A DNA stretch of 64,000 nucleotides from contig JAQQWL010000009.1 in NCBI GenBank assembly GCA_038363925.1, forward strand, positions 3,286,001 to 3,350,000, written 5' to 3'. The first letter of the stretch is position 1, and each line of letters begins with the position of its first letter. Below the pieces are notes generated by a model. It was not told the origin of the DNA, made no database searches, and saw only the letters and a list, made by a program, of their open reading frames with translations. The position numbers were made by a program, and so were the translations under genes. Positions 47,556 through 58,623 of this stretch are shown here, one piece after another. The stretch comes from Apiospora phragmitis. Lineage: Eukaryota; Ascomycota; Sordariomycetes; Amphisphaeriales; Apiosporaceae.

Positions 47556-47836
47556 AGCAGTCCAAAGTCCAAAGCGGAGTTAAGGTTGACAGGGTAAATC
47601 TAAAAAAGGGGGCTGACGATGCTGCACGCCACCAAGCCGCTTCACTTTGTTGCCGATCAAGACGACGCAGATGAATGACTGGCATCTGCAGTGTCATCAA
47701 AACGAAATAAACGAAACAATTTCCGCAATTATCCCTCTTCATCTTCCCCCAATGTTGTTGCTGTTGTAGTACCCCAACCCCGTCCACCATTGTACGTTGA
47801 TGATGGACTTTTCTTCCGAAGTTTGGTCATGACATC
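46638..47836. other. Intergenic region with AT and GT microsatellites
   Basis: An AT run lies at 46899-46916 and an almost perfect GT run at 47522-47555. No gene is supported, although a pyrimidine-rich stretch near 47740-47800 suits the promoter of the next gene. Confidence 0.45.
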
Positions 47837-49925
47837 ATGCCCGCCGCCCAAATGCATCGCAAGCATGTACTATTTCTGCCCTGTTTCTGGCTGTGTGCTT
47901 CAGTATACACCGAGACGGCGGTGGCAGATTCCGTCAAACGTCGCCTCAACTCGCAGCTCTGGCATGGGGACGAACCCCTCGTAGCCCGGATTGGCGGCAT
48001 CATCATCGCCTTACTAGCAAGCAGCGCATGCGCCGCCTTCTTCTGTTCGCCCTCCGTCACAACCCGAGATACGAGTGCAATGCTCTCTGACTGACCCCCG
48101 CTACAGTATTCCGACTGGTTCAGGTGAGGAGCTGGCGATTACTCCCCCTCATGGCTGGTGTGAGCTTTCCTTGTCGCCCTCTCTCGCGGATTCCACTGCA
48201 TACAAGGATCAAGCTGACAGCTTCTTGGTATACTACGATCGATAGACCTCCTATTTATCTACGTCGACTCCTTCATCTTCATTCTGGGCTCGGTAATTCT
48301 ACAGTATGCCTTCGACCCTAGGAACGACAACCACTGGTGCGCATCAGCTACACTGCTGTGCATCTGTGGCTACCTGACCGGCAAGGTGCGTCCTATACTA
48401 CTATTTATACATCGTTGGCTAAGAAACGACTGACGTTTTCACATGTAGCTGGTAAGAGCATTCAAGGATTCCTTGGGCGCCTATGTTTTGCCTCGAAACC
48501 CCGACTGATTGCGACGTACCAGTTGATATACCTTTTCTTCTCGGATCGTGTGGTTAGTACATGCTCATTCCGTTTTCTTCACAGTCCAACACTGACAAAT
48601 CTTTACTGGAAGCATATCGTCCGAGGCTGTGCTACTCCGCGCTTGCGATCCAAGTTCTATATAGTGAACAACTTTGGAGCAATACGTATGACAACCCCAT
48701 ATTATCGCGGGGGTAGTACAGTCTACTGATCGGTGATAAAGTCATATTCGGGGCCTTCATGGCGGTATTCTTGGTCTAGTGAGACATCGCTTATCTATCT
48801 TGCCCGTACGACATACCAGCGGCCATACTAACTGGTATTTCTCACAGTCGCTTCAGTCATGTCGAGGATGGCGCATGCATCATCGGTATAGAGCAGCGAG
48901 CTCTGGTCATCCCCGTCGCCTTCGATGTGTTCGTGAGCGTATGCATTGGTCACATAAGCTATGATTGCGCTTGGAAGACTCGCTGATAAGAGACGCTCAG
49001 ATATATCTCAGTGTCCTGTTTATAATACCCCTCATGAAAGGAACATGGAACGTTCATTTCGAGCTCAGGGGTAGGACGATGTCTTTAGGGACTCAGGCAA
49101 TGATGGCACATTCTGCAAGCGCAAGGCTGAGGAGGTTGGCTACGAAGAGTCTCATTGGGTCATGCGTGACCCTTACGAGCAGCGGGTCGTAAGTTTGGCC
49201 TTGCGTCAACTTCTTGAGCCCACGTGTTGATATACTGCTGACTTCTATCTACTGTAGGAATCTCATTGCTTTGCTGGTCCTCAACGGCGAGCCAGCATGG
49301 CTATGTCTTATCTGTTGCAAGGTTGACAGTACGTTATATCGCGCTTGTATGTGCACAGCGAACTCGGACGCTTACGCTTTACTTCTAGTTCTCGTCAACG
49401 CGTTGGTAATCTTCTGGATCACCTCGACCAGGGATTCTTCCGCCTCGGCCAAATCTCTAGGGACTTCAACAGGACCCCAGTGCTTGACTTCCAGGCTTCT
49501 CACTGTGCCAGCAAACCAGCCTGAATCGGATGATCTAGACGTCTTGGCGCACCCGGGACATGCGTGGGTCCCTCCGCCGAACTCGGTCTCAGGTTCCCGG
49601 CCTAACGACCTGTCTATCGACAACATCTGTAAGTCATGGTATACTATGCAACCTCTACCAAACTATTCCGAGATCCCTAGCACCGAGGTGCGCCCGAACC
49701 TCTGTGTGCATTACTAACCCATGGAACATTATAGTGGACGGGATGGTGAACACCGATGACTTTGTACGGCGCAACGACAGATCTCCTCGTGGGAAACAGA
49801 ATGGCATGTATACCGAGGGCTTGGAGAACTTGCGGGAGGAGGAGGAGGAAGAGAAGAGGGAAGACCCGTGGTATTGCTCAGTGCCGAACAGCAATGCGGC
49901 GGCGTGCACAAATACCCATGCATAG
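47837..49925 (+). CDS. Multi-exon multi-pass membrane protein of unknown function
   Basis: A chain of short exons reads as one polytopic protein. A first exon from ATG 47837 has a TM helix (IGGIIIALLASSACAAFF). The following exons are 48221-48385 (LFIYVDSFIFILGSVILQY), 48523-48552, 48613-48685 (TPRLRSKFYIVNNFGAI), one from 48742, one ending 48938 (CIIGIEQRALVIPVAFDVF), 49001-49188, 49258-49328 (LNGEPAWLCLICC), 49389-49628 and 49735-49925. Most junctions close in phase with standard splice sites. The join at about 48770-48860 and the first intron do not, so either the model or the sequence has an error there. The C-terminal tail is acidic (EEEEEEKRED). It resembles conserved transmembrane proteins of Sordariomycetes with no assigned role. 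Confidence 0.6.
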
Positions 49926-50311
49926 TAATATTTGCTACACCTATTTCCTTCTCAGAGTAGATTATTTTAGCTCTTATCCTGATCGCCATTTAATTGCTAA
50001 TGTTTAGTTGTTATGAAGATTATTGCGAGAAAATCCCAAAGGAGTGATGTTTAGGTAGAGCATTGTCCCCTTCTCTACTGCAAAGCGGTGCATCCGGTCT
50101 CTCGATCAGTCCTCGCTGCCGACGCAGGCAGGGCTCATCTACAACCCGGACCGACACTAAGTTAATCGACGCGAGCTACTGCATGATCCTGGTGTATTCG
50201 TCGCAGTTAGTATAAGTAAATAGGTAGGTCTTTCTTTACCCAGCCGTGATGTCCGTCCTTCGTAATATAGCCACTTCACAAAGTTGAGCAGTATCCAAGG
50301 AAATTTGAGGA

Positions 50312-50373
<62 letters not shown>

Positions 50374-52666
50374 TGTTCTCCCTCTCTTGCCACATGCTCT
50401 CATATCTGGTCAATGACCATACCGCATACGGTGATGTGCAAATGTTGGGAGATATCTCTCCGCACTTCTCTGCAAGTCTACCAGACTCCAGATGTATCTA
50501 GATCCTTCTATAGACACGCTGTCCACTTCTGACTAGGTCTATAAAGACCCAGCCTTTATCCGGGCTTCAGGAGATGGATAGCCAAGGAGATCAGACAATA
50601 CACTCCTTCACCCCACCCAACAGCAAACTTGTATACATTAGTGCCATTTAGTTATAGTGTAATACGGTACAGTACGATCAAACTTGGCCTAGTATCTATT
50701 GATAACATATTAGTAGCCAATAAGATGGAATTTGCCAAAGCAAGAATTCGGCTTCCTTTTCTTCATTAAAACCAAGCCCCAAATGCATGTCACATGGGCT
50801 GTCAGGCCCCTCACTCTTGCCGGTGTCTAGGCTCTGGGGGCCTCGATGGATAATTGGCCTCGCTAAATGAGCTCGGTGTCGTGTCATATGCAAGAACGTG
50901 GCCAGAAATCTGCGTTCTCGGTCTTCTTCCCGGTAATCTGGTAGACCAGTGTAACTATCAAGTTAATCCGGCAATCCAGGAGACAAAGTCAAGCGAGGTA
51001 CGGAGACGAGACGGCTCACAATGATCAAACTGGACAGTGGAATGATAGGCCTATCATGCTGCAAGAAAGATCTCTTCATAACGGTTGTGATGCTCAATAT
51101 GGCAGTAAGTATTGGAGAGGCCGAACCGGGTTTCCAGCCAGCTAATGGACGAAACAACCCGACAAATATTTCAACCTGGGTCCTAGGTTTTCTTCACCTC
51201 AAAGGGATGTCTTTGGCTTGCTATGGTGTCTCATAGAAAAGAATGTCTAAACGTGTACTGGTACCAAGTAACATCGTAGTCCCTTATAGCCATGGTTTGG
51301 CATATTACGGCCCCTTCGTCTGACTCGGAACATTGCCGGCTACCCATGTGTCTTCTCATGATTCTCTCCTTGTCGTGTAAGACGCTTATCTTATTATTTT
51401 CTCGATACATGGAGAACTTCACGCCAAATCCTAATGTGCCACTGGCAGGCACTACCAGAGTCGCCACGCCTCATGGGCTGACGGCCTACGTTTGGTCAGC
51501 CATCAGTATCGCCACCATACTTGTCAGTCTCTGCGTCACCGTATGCTACCAGAACGAGTTAGAACGGACAACATCTGCATTATCCTTTCTTGGAAGTGCC
51601 TCCTCCCAGTGGCCATTATTCAGATGGATTACACGGCATACTGAAGTGCCGGCCGGATCGCTCTCGGAGCAGACACAACGTAAAATCTGGAGCAGATGGT
51701 GAGGTGGTAGTTCCCAAAATGAAGCTACCCCGGACAACACTGTGGCGCATCAAGGGGAGCTTCCTAGCCCTCTTCTTCAGTCTTGTACAGCTCATCCCTG
51801 CTTTCCGGCGCCTTTGGTATGCCGTAGCTATCTTCACAGCATTTGGTGTATCTCGCGTGCAGCCCACCCTCCGACTACTTCTGCGCTGCTGAGCAATGTC
51901 CCCACAGGCACTCGGATCTTCCTGGTATGAAGCCGATCAATCTGACTCCCATGATCGAGCAGGTGCGGTTTACGCAGGGAGCGATTCAGCAGCAAATTCG
52001 ACGTCATCTTCTCCACCTCTGTTGATATCGTATACGACTTGATGAACATGACACTGCCTCTGGCCCTTCTCCCGAAGCTTCAACTTGATATTCGTCGGAA
52101 GGCTGGACTGGAATTTGTTTTCGCCGTCGGCCTTGTCATAGTCTCGGTTCCTTGCGCTCGGATGTCGTAGGTTCTCGCGGGTGACCAAGTGGACTGGTTG
52201 GATTGGCAGTCTGGGGGCTCTGTCGAGGCCTCGACCTCGGTGGTGGTGGTATGTCTCCCGCCACTCCTTATTGAATTCTGGCCGGGAGGTACTCATGGCG
52301 AAGAAGTCGAGCCAGAGGGATGCCAGTCACCCGCTAGATGATGGGTGTAGCCAAAGCAGTTTTCATGCCACCATCGTGGCAGAGACCATTCCCCTTATGA
52401 TATCCAGGAAAGCAAATACACACCCATGTGAACGGAAGGATCTACGTGCAAGAAACATGTGGTCTGCGGCATGACACTAGAGAAGTCGATTTCGAAAGTT
52501 CGTCGAGAAGGTATGATGAGGCACGGGTCATAAAGGGGGCACGGATAATTTTAGCAGTAGGTTGTTGGGGAGGCTGTGATGAAGAGATGTGATGAGCTGG
52601 GATGCCTATGGATGCCCGTCACTTAGCATAAGTTCATGACTAGGATATTCAGATGACCTTGTTTCA
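49926..52666. other. Intergenic region with a CT microsatellite; possible gene remains
   Basis: Frames at 51292-51702 and 51590-51892 contain hydrophobic helices (AYVWSAISIATILVSLCVTV and FLALFFSLVQLIPAF) that could belong to a degraded membrane protein. They lie in different frames, have no motif, and do not join by plausible introns. No gene is called. Confidence 0.4.
50322..50371 (+). repeat. (TC)25 microsatellite
   Basis: This is an uninterrupted dinucleotide run of 50 bases, preceded by a short imperfect CT stretch. It explains the arginine-glutamate and serine-leucine frames on the two strands, which are not coding. Confidence 0.95.
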
Positions 52667-53534
52667 TCATGCAAGCTCGAAGCGTTCTCCCGGTTGCGTG
52701 TCGAGCTCCGCTGTAGGTTTCCCACCATCCTGCGTGGTTGACGGCGCCTCAGCTGCGTTCACCGCCGGCGTAATCAGAACCTTGTCATGTCCACGTTGAT
52801 CATCAAGTTGCGCAGCATCCCTGGTCTCTTGGTATGGCGGTTTCTCATACACTCCGCCTGTACCTGCGCTTCTACGGCGCCGTAGGAAGAAGGCCAATAG
52901 AGCTGTGATCAAGAGCGCGCCTCCGCCCGACACCAGCGCCAATGCCAGCTTTCGCGCCGGTACTTAACCCCCCAGCATCGCTGTTGGCCGGATCCGGCGC
53001 GTCAGTCTGTTGTGTGTCCGAAGACGTGCCAGTTGTGGTCGCGGTCGGGGCAGCTGTGGATCCTGTAGTGGTCGAAGCAGAAGTGGTCGTGGCTTGTTTG
53101 CGGATGTAGAAAGATGGGGACACGAAGGGCTGGCTGAAGTCGGTACCGTACACGATGTAGAGGTAAAACTGATTTTGTTCCCATTTGTTAAAGCCGTATA
53201 TGGCGGGCCTGGGTGTCCAAGTGTAGCTTGTTGGGTAGTTGGGGGAGTTTGCTGTATGAGCAGGGTTAGCAAGCCGCTACTTGACGGAAGGAAGCAGTCC
53301 AAAGACGTCGCGACATACATATCAGCCATTTCACCGTCACGTTGCTGCTCGAGTAATACCCGAGCGACAAAAGGGAATAGGCAGCTGTGCCCCCGTCCAT
53401 TCCACCTTGACTTTCCCGCCGGCGTGGTAAATGTTCTTTCCGTCCTGGCCGCCGGGAGTGATGAAGGTCCCCGCGGCTTTGACAAGTGGCAGGAGCGATA
53501 GTGTCAGCGACACAAGAAGAGAGAGAAGCTGCAT
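52667..53534 (-). CDS. Secreted-type single-pass surface glycoprotein with Ser/Thr stalk (frameshifted)
   Basis: Exons complement(join(52667..53251,53319..53534)) encode a signal peptide (MQLLSLLVSLTLSLLPLVKA) and an ectodomain with FITPGGQDGKNIYHAGGKV, SLGYYSSSNVTVKWLI, SNSPNYPTSYTWTP and VSPSFYIRK. A Ser/Thr stalk, GLSTGAKAGIGAG, a TM helix (ALLITALLAFFL), RRRRS and a cytosolic tail follow. This layout is common in fungal cell-wall-spanning or stress-sensor-like proteins. Frame is lost at a G5 run (coding strand; 53390-53394), where one more G restores TAAYSLLSLGYY, and again at the stalk-TM border near 52950. The function is unknown. Confidence 0.7.
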
Positions 53535-54191
53535 GATATGGTGTGGCGGCTCTCACGCAAGAGAGAGAGAGAGAGGCAAAGAGGAAACGAGAAAATAGAA
53601 AGAGAAGGTCGGCGCCGGTCGGTCAGCAGCAAAGCAATTCAGAGGAAATCGCATCGACCCTTTCCCACATTTTCCCCCGGCCAGCAACTGCCTTATCCAC
53701 CGTAATAAGCCAGCAGGTTAGGTAGTGCCTGGTGTCAGTGTAGCGTCGTCCTTTGGATGCTTGTTAGTTTGATCATCTCGGCCCCGGCACCCTGGCTAGA
53801 TATTATTAGCATGCAGTTTTCGTGTAAGAGCAGCAGCGTCTGTCGTGATGATTGGTGGGCGCAGCTTTCCACCGACCAGGGGGCTGGGTCTGTAACGGGG
53901 ATGATCCCACTAAGGCTCAGCCCAAGCCGCCAAGCCCAAAATAGCGCCGCCCTACTATATTGCAGGGAAAGGTGACCCCGAGCAAAATCTCACAATTCAG
54001 TGAGGAGGGTATCCATTTTCCCGGGTGCATCGCCACTTGTATCGCCGCTACTATCCGACATTCCACTAGTGCACTCGGACAGACCTAACCTACACACTAT
54101 TGACTAGTGACTAGGTATTGTTCGAGCTTTCTTAGTCTCGGCACGAACGATCCTAGACTCTGACTTCCAGAACCATTGTGGATACGACGAC

Positions 54192-55197
54192 ATGGACCCC
54201 TCGCCTGCCTTCAGCCGTCTTAGTAAGGGTGAAATCATACTCATCACAAGGCGTCTCAGGCCTGCTCGGGTCGGCCACCGCAAAAGAGGCATTGCAGTGG
54301 GGGTTTCACGTACGCGGTATCACCCGGGATCCCTCGAAGCTGTCAGAGTTGAAGGCAAGATTCGACAATGACTTCGGAGAGGGCAAGTTTGAGGTCTGCT
54401 GCGTGGAAGATATCACAAAACCCGAGTCTTACGCACCGTACTTACCCGAGGTTTCGGGCGTCCTTCACATCGCCAGCGATGCATCATTCCGGCCGGCTCC
54501 CAGAGAGACCATCGATGGAACCGTCGCCGCCACCGTGGGCCTCATGCGTGAAGCTGCCAAGTTCCCATCCGTCAAGGCCTTCACCCTGACTTCTTCGCGT
54601 GTCGCTGCGTTCAACCCGCCAACGCGTGAGGAGCGCTTGCGGGTGGCATCCAATATGTTCCTGCACGACGCCGCCGAAAGAGCCCTTGCCACGCCGGCCA
54701 TCGATCCAGACCTGCCAAGCCTATCCTATCAGGCAAGCAAAGTGGAAGGCGAGAAGGCAGCGTGGGAGTTCTACCGAAACGAAAAGCCCGGTTACGTTTT
54801 CAACGCCATCTTGCCCGACTGGGTGAACGGCACGCCAGTGAACCCGCGGCTCGGGTTTTACACCACATATACCTGGTTAGTCGAGTTGTACAACGGCCTG
54901 TACGAGCCCACCAGCATCTTCCACGTCTTCACCAATCCGCCGAGCACATCCGTCGCACTACGGGACGTGGCGCCGCTGCATATCATCTCGCTGGCCGCCG
55001 GGGACGTCGCCCAGGCCATCGTGAAGGTTGACTCTGCCTGGCAACCACCGGAGGGGTGTGTCGAGGCTATGCCTCGTAGCGATATCACGGTCCCGAACCA
55101 GCGGTTCCGAGACTTGATACAGAAGTATTGCGGTAGACCGTTGATTAAACTCGATGAGGCCATTGCCGAAGTTGTTCATGCCAGCAAGTTGGCTTGA
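54192..55197 (+). CDS. NAD(P)-dependent extended SDR (aldehyde/dihydroflavonol reductase-like), one frameshift near the start
   Basis: The natural start appears to be ATG 54192 (MDPSPAFSRLSKGEIILIT). The frame then slips at an AA at 54248-54249; with a single A it continues TGVSGLLGSATAKEAL, the TGxxGxxG cofactor motif. The rest, to 55197, is one open exon of about 315 codons. TLTSSRVAAF (catalytic Ser), LSYQASKVEGEKA (YxxxK) and ILPDWVNGTP follow the pattern of cinnamoyl-CoA/aldehyde reductases related to Gre2. It would reduce a carbonyl substrate with NADPH. No partner genes are near. Confidence 0.82.
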
Positions 55198-55481
55198 GCG
55201 TACTTTTTTTTGTTATTAATGCTTCACACCATACTCTAGATGAAGGTAGTCATCCATTCTGGCTACTAATAATCCTTTAAATATTTAGTATTACTGCTCG
55301 TCCTGCTTACCTGCCGGTTCTAGATTGGTCTCCAGCAATGAATACTACAACGGACTACTGAGGACTGTTCTATCCAGTATTTCTTCTATGGGTTCTTCGT
55401 TTCTCTTTCAGCTTCGATCGATGTCAAGTTAATCCAGCAGAAACGAGAGACTCAAAAAGAGCAGGTCATCCGCAAAACTAG

Positions 55482-55620
55482 AAACCTGCCAACCCATGTG
55501 ATTACCATGGATCGATAAAAGCTTGAGTATTGCCTCCACAATGGCACAGAATTCGAACAATTCTCTCTTTAACTCTCTCCGATTATGGGGACTCAGAGAC
55601 CTGCATATAAAAGGCTGCCC
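55482..55620 (+). repeat. Diverged direct repeat of a TATA-type promoter block, copy 1
   Basis: About 130 bp resemble 55952-56095: GGATCGA(T/C)(A/C)AAAGCTT, a CTTCCACA-like segment, TCTCCGAT and ATGGGGACTC recur in the same order. Copy 1 ends with CATATAAAAGG, a TATA box. It may mark a duplicated promoter. Confidence 0.5.
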
Positions 55621-55951
55621 TCGCTCCCTCTTTCTTCTGCTTGGGTCGAGTCCTCCCACCATCCCACACCACACCCATCCACCGTCTGGAGTGGAGGAGT
55701 TGAACCCCAAAGCTGCAGCCTACCACTCGGCCTATCACTCACAGGTACAAGGGTATTGATGGAATTGGACTTTGGGTCATATTTCAGTCGTCTTTGCTCT
55801 TTGTTCAAGTTCGACTCCGTGCAATGTCGGCTACTAGGCAGAAACACCAGTTTTTCCCCCAAGAATCAGGCTCTTATTTGAGTATCAGGTTACCCCTAAG
55901 TGTAACAAACTCAAAATGAGAAGCATTATACCCAACACCTTCCAACCTCTG

Positions 55952-56095
55952 AGAAACGAACCATTTGCCATATATGAGTTCCAGGGATCGACCAAAGCTT
56001 AAGAGAAGACTTCCACATGATGGAGAACCCCCGGGTGTCCCTACCTACCTTTCTCCGATGGGGACTCGGAAAAAATAATATATAAGAGTTTTTTT
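55952..56095 (+). promoter_or_regulatory. Diverged direct repeat of a TATA-type promoter block, copy 2 (putative promoter of the TFIIB-like gene)
   Basis: This copy ends with ATATATAAGAG at about 56081, followed by a pyrimidine run (TTTTTTTCTTCTTCTCC), which fits a fungal core promoter. The start codon of the TFIIB-like gene lies about 620 bp on, so the leader would be long or hold an intron. Confidence 0.4.
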
Positions 56096-56711
56096 CTTCT
56101 TCTCCTACGCTCACTTGTCAACTTGATTGTTACATACACACCACATACAAACCTCGCATTATCAGCCAGCTCTGACAATAATCTTTTCTTCAGAGACTGA
56201 ATCAAGAGTGATATTTTGAGATTGAATCAATTCTCCATCTCTTATTTCAAACACCTTGGCTTCCGAGAAGCAGCCGTTCTGCCTTTAACAATAAAGGCTG
56301 GCCCTCTTGTATATATCCACAGACGACAACCAATTTCTACTACGTCCCCTGCAATATAGCACCAGGACATCAGACAGTTGATCTGCCTACGCTCAAATTC
56401 TCAAGGAGCTTCTATTCACGCCTTAAGTGGCTATTGGAGACAAACCCATTGCTGGGTCTAGCTGCACATCCTACACAACACCTGAAAGACATTGTTTGAG
56501 CCCAGACAAAGACTTTCTTCTGAGAATCGACAATCTGTATCCCGAGGTACACCAGTCAAGATCAACCACAACAAAGTGGCAAGAGCTTCGATCACAACCA
56601 CCTCGACACCAATTCAATTTGGTTCAACAAAGTCAAAAAGATCACCACAACAGGCCACATACACCATTCACCTCCAACCAAATCACCGTTTACCCACACC
56701 CAACTCCAATC

Positions 56712-57760
56712 ATGGACTGCATCATGGAGAATGCCCCATCTGCATTGACGATGGCCTCTCGCCGGTTTCCTATGAGAGAGAACGTGCTCACATGTCCCGA
56801 ATGTCCAGCTGCACACGGGTACGAAATCATCGAAGAGTTCAAAGATGGTGACTGGGTATGCACCGGGTGCGGCATGGTGGTAGAAACGATCATCGACGAC
56901 GGGGCAGACTGGCGGTCATTCGCCAATGATGACGGCTCCGGCGGCCCCGATCGCTCGCGTGTCGGAGGCCAAGCTGGAGAAGAGCTCTCCACCATCATCA
57001 GCTTCCAAAACAATGCTAGCAGCCTAGCCAAGGCCCAAAAGCGAAGCAAAGATGCCGAAAAGGCTTCCATATCGGTACAGAGGGGCTATTCCAGAATCAA
57101 CGACTTCTGCGAAAAGCACGGTCTGTCCACGGCGATCAAGGACCAAGCGAATCAGATGTACAAGCTGACGCAGGACGCACACGCATTCCGCGGCAAGGCC
57201 AAGCAGGAAGCCTTGCTGGGCGCCCTCGTGTTCCTTGCATGTCGTCAACTCAAACAGCCACGCACCTTCCGAGAGGTCCATGCGTGGACCAACAACCCAA
57301 AAAGGTCATTATATCGACCTTCCAGTCACTTCAAACATATTTGGCGAAGGAGGGGAATTCCAAGATGGCGAAAGGCGCCCCTGCCAGCACCGGGGGCGAG
57401 CAGTCCAGCACGAAAGCCGGGAGGGTCAAGGAGCCCGTGGCCCGTTTCGTCTCGTTCATGGAGTTCAAGCGCCCCTTCATTGTCGAGACTACCGCAATGA
57501 GGCTGGCCGAGGAGGCAGAGACGATCAACACACCGTTCGACGGCCGTGCCCCCACCTCACTGGCCGCCGCCTATACCTGCATAGCATCGTGGCTGGTGGG
57601 AGAGCCGCGCAAGTGCAAGGAGATCGCAAAGCGCTGCAGTGTTGGTGAGGCTACTCTGAGAACTATCTTGAAGTCATTTGTTGAGATGAAAGACCAGCTT
57701 GTCGACCAGACTTGGAAGGGAGTCGATGCCTCGCGCTTGAAGGACATCATGGAACGGTAA
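56712..57760 (+). CDS. Divergent TFIIB-like transcription initiation factor (one A-run frameshift)
   Basis: From ATG 56712 the protein has a zinc ribbon (LTCPECP ... VCTGCGMVV), a B-finger-like part (DGADWRSFANDD, SRVGG) and two cyclin folds: AFRGKAKQEALLGALVFLAC with PRTFREVHAWTNNPK, then TSLAAAYTCIASWL with GEATLRTILKSF. Frame is lost at A5 (57299-57303); a sixth A gives NNPKKVIISTFQSL and restores about 350 residues. The domain order is that of TFIIB, which bridges TBP and RNA polymerase II, but the sequence departs strongly from the conserved ascomycete TFIIB, and the ribbon lacks the usual spacing of basic residues. It is more likely a lineage-specific paralogue than the essential general factor. 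Confidence 0.82.
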
Positions 57761-58623
57761 AGGCACAAGATGGCCTTGTCCACCTTTCCCTGGCGGCAGG
57801 CAACAGGAAGGTGGGTTTCCCTGGGAAACAGGCGACCACCATGTGTTCAGGCGAGGCTAGAAGGGTGGTGATAGCGTGATGTCGGGAATGGGTTGGAGAA
57901 AGTGCTGGAATCACATGGGATTTCATGTATGGCCACGACGGACCTGGGGTCTACGATGGCATAACATATGGATAATATAATGAGAAATGAAATAACGAAC
58001 CCCATGAATCAACGCGGTAGCAGTTCAGACTCAACAGTCGACATTGTGACAGACAGGCAAGGCAGGTACTTCCCCAGTTCAAAAATCGGTGCAAGTGCGG
58101 GTGCTGGTGTCCGCGCGAGAAGGCAGCATAACATGTTCCCATAATTACATAACCAAAAACGGAAAATATTTCCGTTATGCAATATGCAATCTCGTATGCA
58201 AGGGACCGTACGACGGTATCTAGGAACGCATCTGAATGTAATCTGCTGTTTCGTTTCGTTTGGACCTTAATGGCCTCCGTAGAGAGCGATAATATGAGAA
58301 TCATGCCTCGATGCGACGCTCGCTATTGACTCTCATTAGCCCCAACTGGCTTGCGCGTCCATCGTGCAATTGTGATGGCTGTATGAGTGCAGCATCGTGC
58401 CTTTCAATAGTGCATCACCGCCCATTCTCGTTTGAGAATGGTGCTATCGTAACATGATGGCCGGATCCTCTCGCCTATCCGACATCACTACAAATACGTT
58501 CATGTCTTCTGCTTACATTGGCCATCATCAGCACTCACTCAGTACCTAATTCATTGATCAGCCACGCACTCTCTTGAACAATTGCATCGCTCCAGCCTTC
58601 CAATATCCACCAACCTAATCACA
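57761..58623. other. Intergenic region, no supported gene
   Basis: The stretch lies between the TFIIB-like stop and the CFEM start. Short frames only. The last 120 bp are CA/CT-rich, with a CAACCTAATCACA context before the next ATG. Confidence 0.5.

Larger units (their letters stand above)
55198..56711. other. Intergenic and 5' leader region of the TFIIB-like gene, with a duplicated promoter block
   Basis: No gene is supported before 56712. The stretch contains the two related promoter-like blocks listed separately, then a long A/C-rich leader (about 56150-56711). Frames from 56427 are in phase with the TFIIB-like gene but lack conserved sequence. Confidence 0.5.

Noticed and set aside
50157..50532. 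Frames rich in Arg-Glu or Ser-Leu
   Set aside because: Direct translation of the TC microsatellite.
51292..51892. Possible membrane protein gene
   Set aside because: Hydrophobic frames lie in different phases, with no splice sites that join them and no known motif.
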